Positions 1-7,146 of a DNA stretch of 10,690 bases are shown here, in pieces. Within the stretch, counting starts at the first letter, position 1. Every line of letters begins with the position of its first letter. Below the pieces are notes generated by a model, which saw nothing but the letters and a program-made list of their open reading frames with translations, made no database searches and was not told the origin of the DNA. The DNA is taken from NCBI GenBank assembly GCA_019058135.1, contig JAHLWE010000342.1:1-10690 (forward strand). Direction: 5' to 3'. The position numbers and the translations under genes are program-made. The stretch comes from Promethearchaeota archaeon. GTDB lineage: Archaea > Asgardarchaeota > Lokiarchaeia > Sigyniarchaeales > SOKP01.

Positions 1-221
1 GTATAATTCCTTCAGAAGGAAACAAAAAATTAGCAGACATATTGGGTGTCGATTTAGATGAATATAATTTCATAAAAACCAAACCGTTCTTTTCAATGGA
101 AACCAGTAAAGAAGGGATCTTCACTTGTGGTTGTTCCCATGAACCTATGGATATTCCACGCTCTGTTGCTGAAGCTAGTTCTGCGGCAGCAAGAGTTGCA
201 GAAATTGCTAAAGGGAGGTAA
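1..221 (+). CDS. hdrA: HdrA-type FAD/iron-sulfur protein, C-terminal end only (5' truncated by window)
   Basis: An open frame enters from the window edge (first full codon at position 3) and ends at TAA 219-221, giving the last 72 residues of a protein. These align along their length with residues about 356-425 of the fused HdrA at 2697-5711. Shared elements are the DEYNF/NEYNF stretch, a GIF-x-CG motif and DIP followed by an alanine-rich helix, which is the FAD-closing end of the thioredoxin-reductase-like fold in HdrA. The chain stops just after that helix, with no C-terminal ferredoxin domain, so this resembles the first half of the fused protein (QmoA-like architecture) rather than a complete HdrA. 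The next gene starts 5 bases after the stop and its Shine-Dalgarno lies inside the last codons here, so the two are probably translationally coupled partners. The upstream part, including any inserted ferredoxin domain, cannot be seen. Confidence 0.88.
   Translation, partial: IIPSEGNKKLADILGVDLDEYNFIKTKPFFSMETSKEGIFTCGCSHEPMDIPRSVAEASSAAARVAEIAKGR
213..219 (+). promoter_or_regulatory. Shine-Dalgarno site overlapping the upstream stop codon
   Basis: GGGAGGT lies 7 bases before the ATG at 227 and overlaps the final Gly-Arg codons and stop codon of the preceding HdrA-type gene. It supports the start at 227. It also argues that the boundary between the two HdrA genes is a true gene junction with coupled translation, not a frameshift artefact. 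Confidence 0.75.
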
Positions 222-226
222 AAAAA

Positions 227-1927
227 ATGTCAATAAACAAGGAAAGTGAAGATGAACCAATCAGAATTGGAGTTTTTGTTTGTCATTGTGGTACAAACAT
301 TGGCGGTGTATTAGATTGTGAGGAATTAGCTGAGTATGCTGCCACTTTGCCAAATGTGGTATTTAGCGATCACAATTTATATACCTGCGCAGAAATTGGA
401 TTAACAACTATAAAAGAAGCGATTGAAGAGCATAATTTAAATCGAGTCATTGTTTGTTCTTGTACTCCTAGAACTCACGAACCACTATTTCGAAGTATCT
501 GTGAGGAAGCAGGCCTAAATAAGTATCTCTTCAGTTTTGTAAATATAAGAGAACAATGCAGTTGGGTCCATATGAAGAAACCTGAGGATGCATTTGAAAA
601 AGCCAAAGATTTAATTAAAATGGGAGTCGCCAGAGCGACAAAACTTGAAGCTCTTGAAACGATTGTGGTAGATGTAGATCCTTCAGCTCTAGTTATTGGC
701 GGTGGTATTTCGGGAATGAACGCAGCTAGTAATTTAAGTAAACAAGGATTTAAAACCTATCTTGTAGAAAAAGAGAAAAACCTTGGAGGTCTTTTAAATT
801 CTCTTTATAGACTCTTTCCAAATGACCAAGAATCTTCAGAATTATTAAAAGATATTGAAGGTAGAATTCAAGCGGACAAAAATATTACAGTCTATACTTC
901 CTCCATGATAACCAGTATTGATGGATTTGTTGGTAACTTTGAAGTTGAAATTAATCAAAATGGTAATTCAATTAGAATAAAGGTTGGTGCCATTATAGTA
1001 GCAGTTGGAGCTACTCCTCTTAAACCGATTAATCTATTTGGATATGATGGGAAAATAAGGATAACTCAATTTGAATTAGAAAATGTTCTAAAAAATTATA
1101 GCTTAAATACAAATAATATTGTAATGATTCAATGCGTAGGGACTCGTAACGAGGAGAGAATGTATTGTTCAAATTTTTGTTGTATGTCCGCATTAAAAAA
1201 CGCACTAATTATTAAAGAAAAAAATCCAGATGCACATATTGCAATATTATTTAGAGATATGCATACACCAGGAATTGCTTACGAGGAATATTATCGAAGA
1301 GCAAGAGAAAGTGGCATTATCTTTATAAAATATTTGCCTGAAAAACCTCCAATTGTTGAGGAAAATAAGATAAAAATATATAATGAATACTTAGGAACTG
1401 AAATTATAATCCCTTATGAGTTGCTTGTGTTATCCACTCCTTTAATTGCTAATGAAGATAATAAACAAATTGCTCAGTTATTAAAAGTACAATTAGAAGA
1501 AAATAATTTCTTTTTAGAGGCTCATGTCAAATTACGACCTAATGATTTTGCTACGGATGGAGTATATATAGCCGGTTCAGCAAAATGGCCAGTAGATATC
1601 ACGGAAAGTATTTCTCAGGGTTATGCTGCTGCAGCAAGAGCCAGTACAATACTTTCTCACGACACCCTCGAAGTTGAAGGTGCAATTGCTTATTTACCTG
1701 AGGAATATAAAGATTTGTGTAGAGGATGTGAGATTTGCTTAAAACTTTGTCCTTATAAAGCAATAAGAAAGAATGAAAAAGATGAAATAGAAATCATCCA
1801 AGTTCTCTGTAAAGGATGTGGAGTGTGTGTAGCTTCTTGTCCTAAAAAAGCTATTAAAATAAAACATTACACTAATGAACAGATTTTATCAGAAATTTAT
1901 GCTTTCGGAGGAATAAAATTGCCATGA
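227..1927 (+). CDS. hdrA: HdrA-type flavoprotein, QmoB/HdrA second-half architecture (566 aa)
   Basis: Paralogue of the second half (residues about 447-1004) of the fused HdrA downstream. Domains in order: the N-terminal HdrA domain with Cys19-x-Cys21, Cys54, Cys77-x-Cys79 followed by PRTHEPLF, and Cys111 (residues 12-140); a Rossmann FAD motif VIGGGISG starting near residue 156; the CVGTRNEE segment with Cys303, Cys314, Cys318 and Cys319; and a C-terminal ferredoxin with Cys498/501/504/508 and Cys528/531/534/538, enough for two [4Fe-4S] clusters. Unlike a classical HdrA it has no ferredoxin domain inserted in the FAD domain and no NDCxMC motif. Those features are expected in the partner gene just upstream. 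The flavin-pocket segments differ from the fused paralogue (HTPGIAYEEYY against RTYGFKEKYY; LSTPLI against LSVGIV), which suggests a different flavin environment. No signal peptide or membrane segment is seen, so it is cytoplasmic. The gene overlaps the following mvhD by 4 bases (ATGA). Confidence 0.92.
   Translation: MSINKESEDEPIRIGVFVCHCGTNIGGVLDCEELAEYAATLPNVVFSDHNLYTCAEIGLTTIKEAIEEHNLNRVIVCSCTPRTHEPLFRSICEEAGLNKYLFSFVNIREQCSWVHMKKPEDAFEKAKDLIKMGVARATKLEALETIVVDVDPSALVIGGGISGMNAASNLSKQGFKTYLVEKEKNLGGLLNSLYRLFPNDQESSELLKDIEGRIQADKNITVYTSSMITSIDGFVGNFEVEINQNGNSIRIKVGAIIVAVGATPLKPINLFGYDGKIRITQFELENVLKNYSLNTNNIVMIQCVGTRNEERMYCSNFCCMSALKNALIIKEKNPDAHIAILFRDMHTPGIAYEEYYRRARESGIIFIKYLPEKPPIVEENKIKIYNEYLGTEIIIPYELLVLSTPLIANEDNKQIAQLLKVQLEENNFFLEAHVKLRPNDFATDGVYIAGSAKWPVDITESISQGYAAAARASTILSHDTLEVEGAIAYLPEEYKDLCRGCEICLKLCPYKAIRKNEKDEIEIIQVLCKGCGVCVASCPKKAIKIKHYTNEQILSEIYAFGGIKLP
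1907..1912 (+). promoter_or_regulatory. Shine-Dalgarno-like GGAGGA inside the hdrA 3' end, serving the following mvhD
   Basis: GGAGGA encodes part of the Gly-Gly-Ile near the end of the preceding HdrA and sits 11 bases before the ATG at 1924. This is a longer spacer than at the other starts in the operon (6 to 8 bases). No closer in-frame start exists, and the protein aligns from here with other MvhD sequences, so the start at 1924 is retained. Confidence 0.55.
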
Positions 1928-2685
1928 ATTTCGAACCAAAAATTTTAGGATTTCTGTGTAATTGGTGCTCTTATGCGGGAGCGGATCTAGCGGGCGTAAG
2001 CAGAATCCAATATCCGCCAAATATTCGAGTTATTAGGGTAATGTGTAGTGGAAGGGTTGACCCAAAATTTATTTTTACAAGTCTTCAAGTTGGAATTGAT
2101 GGAATTATAGTAATGGGGTGCCACCCTGGTGATTGCCATTATCTCGAAGGGAATTATGAGGCAGAGGTGAAATTTAAAATGGTTAAACTATTGCTAAATC
2201 TTGTAGATTTGCAGGATAGAGTTCATTTAGAATGGGTTTCCGCTTCGGAAGGTGTTAGATTTGGTGAAGTTGTTACAAATTTTACTGAGTCAATTAAAAA
2301 ACTTGGTCCATCTCCATTAAGTGGAGAAAATTTTGACCAACACTTGTTTGAAAAACTTAAAGCAATAGAATTAGCTGCAGATGGTGAGAGACTTAGAGCG
2401 CTTGTAGCAAGAAAGAGAATAATTATGGAAGAAGGAAATATTTACGGAGAAAAGATCTCTCAAGAAGATCTTGATGAAATCCTTATATCTGCAATAGAAG
2501 ACGAATTTTTAAGACAACAAATACTATTGAAACTAAAAAATGAACCGCTTTCTGTAAAAGATTTGTCACAATTACTAAACATTGATTCAAGCGTTATTCT
2601 AAAACATATTATTAGTTTAAAAGCAAGAAATTTAATAGATTATGACAAAATCGAGGGTATTACTCCGTTTTACCAAAAATTATAG
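1924..2685 (+). CDS. mvhD: MvhD/FlpD-family [2Fe-2S] electron-transfer subunit with C-terminal helix-turn-helix-like extension (253 aa)
   Basis: Residues 5-130 form an MvhD domain, the delta subunit of F420-non-reducing hydrogenase, which carries a [2Fe-2S] cluster and passes electrons to HdrA. The signatures are FLCNWCSYAGADLAG with Cys12 and Cys15, then Cys41, and GCHPGDCHY with Cys66 and Cys71, followed by a WVSASEG motif. A canonical MvhD is about 140-150 residues; this one has about 120 more. The extension contains a charged helical stretch (about 140-200) and then a segment at about 195-253 whose pattern looks like a winged helix-turn-helix (SVKDLSQLLNIDSSVILKHI, then a helix and a turn). 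The extension could bind DNA, but it more likely acts as a docking or regulatory domain; that is inference. The gene overlaps the upstream hdrA by 4 bases and ends 11 bases before the fused hdrA, so it belongs to the first HdrA-HdrA-MvhD unit. Confidence 0.92.
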   Translation: MNFEPKILGFLCNWCSYAGADLAGVSRIQYPPNIRVIRVMCSGRVDPKFIFTSLQVGIDGIIVMGCHPGDCHYLEGNYEAEVKFKMVKLLLNLVDLQDRVHLEWVSASEGVRFGEVVTNFTESIKKLGPSPLSGENFDQHLFEKLKAIELAADGERLRALVARKRIIMEEGNIYGEKISQEDLDEILISAIEDEFLRQQILLKLKNEPLSVKDLSQLLNIDSSVILKHIISLKARNLIDYDKIEGITPFYQKL

Positions 2686-2696
2686 GAGGGAAAAGA

Positions 2697-5600
2697 ATGA
2701 ATAAGGTCGGAGCTGTTCTGGTTGTTGGAGCAGGTATAGGAGGAAGCCAAGTTTCCTTAGATTTAGCTGAGTCGGGGTATAAAGTTTATCTGGTTGAAAA
2801 ATCCACGAGCATTGGAGGAGTTATGGCCCAGTTAGATAAAACCTTTCCAACAAACGACTGTGCGATGTGTATTATATCTCCAAAATTGGTTGAAACTGGG
2901 CGCCATCACAATATAGATCTAATAATTAATGCTGATATTAGAGAAGCTAGTGGAGATGCTGGTAATTTTACCATAAAATTAACAAAAAGGGCACTTTATG
3001 TCAATCAAGAGAAATGTACCGGTTGTGGAGTGTGCGGCCAAGAATGTCCTATTGAGGCGATAGATACATTTAATGAAGGTTTATCTATGTGCAAGGCAAC
3101 TTCTGTTAAATATCCTCAAGCTGTTCCATTAGTGTATTATATTAATCTCGAAAAATGTATAGGTTGTGGAATCTGTTACGGAGTTTGTAAGGCAAAAGCT
3201 GTAGAATACGATCAAACAGACCGAGAAATTGAAATTAATGTTGGAGCAGTAATTCTTGCGCCTGGATTTGATGAATTCGAACCGGATTCAATAAAAGAGT
3301 ATGGTTATAGTAAATATAGGAATGTAGTTACAAGCATTGAGTTTGAACGGATTTTAAGCGCTAGCGGACCTTTTGCTGGTAAGGTTCTTCGTTTATCTGA
3401 TGGAGATATTCCACGAAAAATTGCCTTTCTTCAATGCATAGGTTCTAGAGATATGAAGCGAGGTCAGCCTTATTGTTCATCTGTATGTTGTATGTATACC
3501 GCAAAAGAGGCGGTAATTGCAAAAGAACATTTTGATGTAATTAATCCTACAATTTTTTGTATGGATGTTAGAGCATATGGTAAAGATTTTGATAAATATA
3601 TTGAAAGGGCTAAAAATCAATATGGAGTAAGATATATAAAAAATAGAATTGCCTCAATCTTAGAGATGCCAGAAACTAAAGATTTAAAAATCAGTTACGA
3701 AACTGAAGATGGTAAAATTGTTGAAGAAATTTTCAATATGTTAGTGTTATCGGTAGGATTAAATCCTCCTAAAGATGCTAAAAAAATTGCTGATGTATTT
3801 AATATTAATTTGAATGAATATAATTTTTGCGAAACAAACTCATTTAATCCAATACAAACCTCAAGACCTGGCATATTTGTATGTGGAGCTTTTCAAGGTC
3901 CTAAAGATATTCCTGAGACAGTTACTCAGGCGAGTGCCGCAGCCGGGGCAGTAAATGTTTTATTATCTGAAGTAAAAAATACTCTAATTACAAAAAAAGA
4001 ACTTCCAGAGGAAATTGATGTAAGAGGACAACCACCAAGAATTGGAGTATTTATCTGCCATTGTGGAATTAACATCGGAGGATATGTAGATGTTCCCGCT
4101 GTTACAGAATACGCAAATAAACTCCCTAATGTTGTTATGGCTGATAGAAATCTATATACATGTTCTGCAGATACGCAAACTATTATTAAAGAAAAAATAA
4201 AAGAGTATAATCTTAATCGAGTCATTGTTGCTTCATGTACTCCTAGAACTCATGAACCATTATTTCAAGAAACAATCAGAGAGGCTGGGTTAAATAGATA
4301 TCTCTTTCAAATGACAAATATTCGAGATCAATGTTCATGGGTTCATATGCATGAACCAGAAAATGCTACTGAAAAGGCAAAAGACTTGGTGAGAATGGCC
4401 GTAAATAAGGCAAGAAGAATATTTCCTTTGCAAAGAATGACATTGGATGTTACGAAAAACGTTTTGGTTATTGGAGGTGGAATTACTGGTATGGTGGCTG
4501 CATTAGATTTGGCACAACAAGGTTTCGAAACATATTTAGTAGAAAGAGAAAAAGAATTAGGGGGCATTGCTCGTGAAATTTATAGTACACTTGAAGGAGA
4601 CAATGTTCAAGAGTTTTTGAGTGATTTAATTAAAAAAGTAAAAACTCAAGAAAACCTCAATCTTTATACCGAAGCTAATATTGAAGCAATCGATGGATAC
4701 GTAGGCAACTTTCACACTTCATTAACGTATGGTGATAAAAAGATTCCAGTGGAATTTGATCATGGAGTAGTTATTGTTGCGACAGGTGCGAATGAATATA
4801 TACCAACTGAATATCAATATGGTGAAGATCCAAGAATAATAAGACAATCAGAATTAGAAGAAAAAATCTATAAAAGTCCAAATGAACTTAAAGATGTTAA
4901 ATCAATTGTAATGATTCAATGTGTAGGTTCAAGAAATGAAGAACATCCTTATTGTAGTAAAATGTGTTGTGCTGAAGCAATTAAAAATGCATTAAAAATT
5001 AAAGAATTGAACCCAGAAATTAACATTACCATTTTATTTAGAGATATTAGAACTTATGGTTTTAAAGAGAAATATTATCAAAAAGCTCGTCAAGCGGGAG
5101 TTTTATTTATTCAATTTAATGATAATCAAGAACCTGAAGTAAAGATAGAGAATGGAAATTTGAATATTATTGTTAAAAAGCCAGATGTGGGGGATATTTC
5201 GATTAAGGCAGACTTATTGGCATTAAGTGTAGGTATTGTCTCTTCGAGAGATGAAAAGGAAGAGTTAGCAATGCAATTAAAGGTACCATTGAATGATGAT
5301 AATTTCTTTTTAGAGGCTCATGTTAAGTTAAGACCTGTTGATTTTGCTACTGAAGGAGTTTTTGTAGCAGGTTTAGCTCACGCACCAAAACCGATAGAAG
5401 ATTGTATTTCTCAAGCTAAAGCAACTGTTTCAAGAGCATGTACAATATTATCAAAAGATAAAATTGAGGCTGAAGGAAAAATTGCTCGAATAGATCCAAC
5501 TAGGTGCACTGGTTGTGGTCTGTGTGTTCTCAACTGTGCTTATAACGCAATTGAGCTTCAAGAAGATCGTCGATTTGGAACAATTGCAGTTATTAATGAA

Positions 5601-5711
5601 GCTCTATGTAAAGGTTGTGGAGCGTGTTCTGGGAATTGCAGATGCTCCGCAATCGATATATTAGGATTTACAGGTGAGCAAATATTTGCTATGATAATGG
5701 GGAGGGAATAA
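2697..5711 (+). CDS. hdrA: Fused double HdrA: two FAD modules and two ferredoxin domains (1004 aa)
   Basis: HdrA is the flavin-based electron-bifurcating subunit of heterodisulfide reductase. First half (1-435): FAD Rossmann motif VVGAGIGG at 9-16; NDCAMC with Cys55 and Cys58; inserted ferredoxin with Cys107/110/113/117 and Cys154/157/160/164; CIGSRD at 247-252; FAD-closing GIFVCG near 392. Second half (about 447-1004): N-terminal HdrA domain with Cys454/456, Cys489, Cys514 in SCTPRTHEPLF and Cys546; a second Rossmann motif VIGGGITG at 591-598; CVGSRNEE at 742-749; and a C-terminal ferredoxin with Cys937/940/943/947 and Cys971/974/977/981. Each half lacks what the other has, so together they carry every HdrA domain plus one extra FAD fold. 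The length is roughly one and a half times a usual HdrA (about 650). GGAGGG at 2685-2690 lies 6 bases before the ATG, and mvhD follows 3 bases after the stop. Colinearity with the two genes upstream points to duplication followed by fusion or fission. Confidence 0.94.
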   Translation: MNKVGAVLVVGAGIGGSQVSLDLAESGYKVYLVEKSTSIGGVMAQLDKTFPTNDCAMCIISPKLVETGRHHNIDLIINADIREASGDAGNFTIKLTKRALYVNQEKCTGCGVCGQECPIEAIDTFNEGLSMCKATSVKYPQAVPLVYYINLEKCIGCGICYGVCKAKAVEYDQTDREIEINVGAVILAPGFDEFEPDSIKEYGYSKYRNVVTSIEFERILSASGPFAGKVLRLSDGDIPRKIAFLQCIGSRDMKRGQPYCSSVCCMYTAKEAVIAKEHFDVINPTIFCMDVRAYGKDFDKYIERAKNQYGVRYIKNRIASILEMPETKDLKISYETEDGKIVEEIFNMLVLSVGLNPPKDAKKIADVFNINLNEYNFCETNSFNPIQTSRPGIFVCGAFQGPKDIPETVTQASAAAGAVNVLLSEVKNTLITKKELPEEIDVRGQPPRIGVFICHCGINIGGYVDVPAVTEYANKLPNVVMADRNLYTCSADTQTIIKEKIKEYNLNRVIVASCTPRTHEPLFQETIREAGLNRYLFQMTNIRDQCSWVHMHEPENATEKAKDLVRMAVNKARRIFPLQRMTLDVTKNVLVIGGGITGMVAALDLAQQGFETYLVEREKELGGIAREIYSTLEGDNVQEFLSDLIKKVKTQENLNLYTEANIEAIDGYVGNFHTSLTYGDKKIPVEFDHGVVIVATGANEYIPTEYQYGEDPRIIRQSELEEKIYKSPNELKDVKSIVMIQCVGSRNEEHPYCSKMCCAEAIKNALKIKELNPEINITILFRDIRTYGFKEKYYQKARQAGVLFIQFNDNQEPEVKIENGNLNIIVKKPDVGDISIKADLLALSVGIVSSRDEKEELAMQLKVPLNDDNFFLEAHVKLRPVDFATEGVFVAGLAHAPKPIEDCISQAKATVSRACTILSKDKIEAEGKIARIDPTRCTGCGLCVLNCAYNAIELQEDRRFGTIAVINEALCKGCGACSGNCRCSAIDILGFTGEQIFAMIMGRE

Positions 5712-5714
5712 AAA

Positions 5715-6161
5715 ATGACTGATAAAAGTAAAGAAAAATCAACAGAGGAGTGGAAACCTAAAATAATTGCTTTCTTATGCAATTGGTGCTCGTATGCAGG
5801 TGCCGATTTAGCGGGAGTCAGTCGAATTCAATATCCTCCAAACATTAGAGTTGTTCGCGTGCCTTGTACAGGTCGAATTAACCCATTCTTCATAATAAAA
5901 AGCCTAGCTTATGGTTGGGATGGTATTCTTGTCTCAGGATGTCATCCTGGCGATTGTCACTATATCTCTGGTAATTATATTGCAAGAAGAAGGTTTGCGA
6001 TTTTAAGAGATTTAATGATATTTTTAGGAATTGAACCCGAAAGACTCAATTTTACCTGGGTTTCTGCTGCTGAAGGAGAAAGATTTGCAAAAATTGTACG
6101 AAAAACTGTTGAAAATGTAAAATCAGTAGGTCCTAATAAAATATTTAATAAAAAATGGTGA
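5715..6161 (+). CDS. mvhD: MvhD/FlpD-family (FlxD-like) [2Fe-2S] electron-transfer subunit (148 aa)
   Basis: A canonical-length MvhD. The cluster ligand candidates are Cys22 and Cys25 in FLCNWCSYAGADLAG, Cys51 in RVPCTGR, and Cys76 and Cys81 in GCHPGDCHY. It ends with the family's WVSAAEG segment and a short basic tail, and lacks the C-terminal extension of the copy at 1924-2685. The first 13 residues are charged and poorly conserved; the start is set by GGGGAGGG at 5699-5706, 8 bases upstream. MvhD normally links a hydrogenase, formate dehydrogenase or Flx-type NAD(P)H reductase to HdrA. Since no hydrogenase large subunit is present and FlxC, FlxB and FlxA-like genes follow, an FlxD-like role connecting that module to the fused HdrA is the best reading. 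Its stop overlaps the next start by 7 bases. Confidence 0.94.
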   Translation: MTDKSKEKSTEEWKPKIIAFLCNWCSYAGADLAGVSRIQYPPNIRVVRVPCTGRINPFFIIKSLAYGWDGILVSGCHPGDCHYISGNYIARRRFAILRDLMIFLGIEPERLNFTWVSAAEGERFAKIVRKTVENVKSVGPNKIFNKKW

Positions 6162-7132
6162 TAAACATAATAGACGACATAGAAAAATCTATTAGAGAAA
6201 CTGCAAAGAAATTATTGGAAGAAAAAAAAGTTGATCTAATTATTGGATACACAAAAGGATCTATTCCACTTCGCTCTGGACCTTGTTTTATTACTGATGC
6301 AAGCCAAACAGATATGCTAGTTTGGAACCAAAGTTGTGATTTAAATCTCGCAAAGTATCTAGCGAAGAACGATAATAGAAAGATTGGAATAATTTCAAAA
6401 GGGTGCGTAGGACGCGCTATTGTTCATTTAATAGTAGAAAAACAGCTAAACAAGGAAAATATCACAATTATTGGAATACCATGCGAAGGTGTTTTAAATA
6501 GAGCAAAAATCATGGTTGAAATTGGAGATAAAGAAATAATTGAAGCCAATATTGAAGATAATAAAATTATCATTAAGGGAAAAGACTTCAATAAAACACT
6601 TCCTTTACAAGATTATATAAATCAACTATGTATAACTTGCCACTATAAAATACCACCAATTTTTGACATAATTATTGGGAATAAAAAACCCGAAAAACCA
6701 CCAAAAGATGATTTCAAGGATTTAAATGAGATCGAGTCAAAAAGTTCCAATGATAAAATAGAATACTTTAAAAAAGAATTAAACAGATGCATTAGATGTT
6801 ATGCGTGCAGAGAAGCATGCCCTATGTGTTATTGTAGCTTATGTTTTATTGATCAGAACAAACCAGTTTGGTTTGGAAAAACCGCAGATATTTCAGATAA
6901 TTTCATTTTCCACATGATTCGCGCCTTTCATGTTGCTGGAAGATGCGTTTCTTGTGGAACGTGCAGTAGCGTCTGCCCCATTGGTATAGACTTGAATTTT
7001 ATTACGAGAAAGTTAGAAAAAATTGTTAAGGAGAGATTTGATTTCGAAAGTGGAATAAATTTAGCAGCCCCTCCACCTATGGGCACTCATAAATTTGACG
7101 ATAAACAGGAATTTATGATAGAAGAGGATTAA
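6155..7132 (+). CDS. FlxC-like iron-sulfur protein: N-terminal FrhB-like-associated domain plus two [4Fe-4S] motifs (325 aa)
   Basis: The N-terminal part (about 1-175) has the pattern of proteins found beside HdrA and sulfhydrogenase-type genes: an IIGYTKGSIPLR stretch, LVWNQSCDLNLAKYL, SKGCVGRAIVHLI and GIPCEG, then Cys159-x-x-Cys162. It holds Cys61, Cys84 and Cys110 as well, which may bind a further cluster; its precise role is unknown to me. A charged linker (about 175-205) leads to a dicluster ferredoxin domain with Cys212/215/218/222 (more Cys at 225, 227 and 230) and Cys264/267/270/274. It probably relays electrons between the NAD(P)H-side subunits and MvhD/HdrA, as FlxC is thought to do in FlxABCD-HdrABC. 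No good Shine-Dalgarno precedes the ATG. The 7-base overlap with the mvhD stop suggests translation by re-initiation, and GTG at 6158 is an alternative start one codon later. Confidence 0.8.
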   Translation: MVINIIDDIEKSIRETAKKLLEEKKVDLIIGYTKGSIPLRSGPCFITDASQTDMLVWNQSCDLNLAKYLAKNDNRKIGIISKGCVGRAIVHLIVEKQLNKENITIIGIPCEGVLNRAKIMVEIGDKEIIEANIEDNKIIIKGKDFNKTLPLQDYINQLCITCHYKIPPIFDIIIGNKKPEKPPKDDFKDLNEIESKSSNDKIEYFKKELNRCIRCYACREACPMCYCSLCFIDQNKPVWFGKTADISDNFIFHMIRAFHVAGRCVSCGTCSSVCPIGIDLNFITRKLEKIVKERFDFESGINLAAPPPMGTHKFDDKQEFMIEED

Positions 7133-7146
7133 ATGGAGGTAAAGAA

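Noticed and set aside
219..229. Frameshift or sequencing error splitting one HdrA-HdrA fusion at 221/227
   Set aside because: The frames differ, but the first gene ends cleanly after its FAD-closing helix and the second starts with its own well-spaced Shine-Dalgarno and ATG at the domain boundary. This fits two genuine coupled genes.
3926..4225. Minus-strand open frame inside the fused hdrA
   Set aside because: It lies wholly antisense to a strongly conserved coding region, and its translation has no recognisable domain.
4343..4567. Minus-strand open frame inside the fused hdrA
   Set aside because: Antisense shadow of the second HdrA module, with no plausible product.
5558..5782. Minus-strand open frame across the hdrA-mvhD junction
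   Set aside because: It overlaps the C-terminal ferredoxin and the next start on the opposite strand; its composition mirrors the coding strand.
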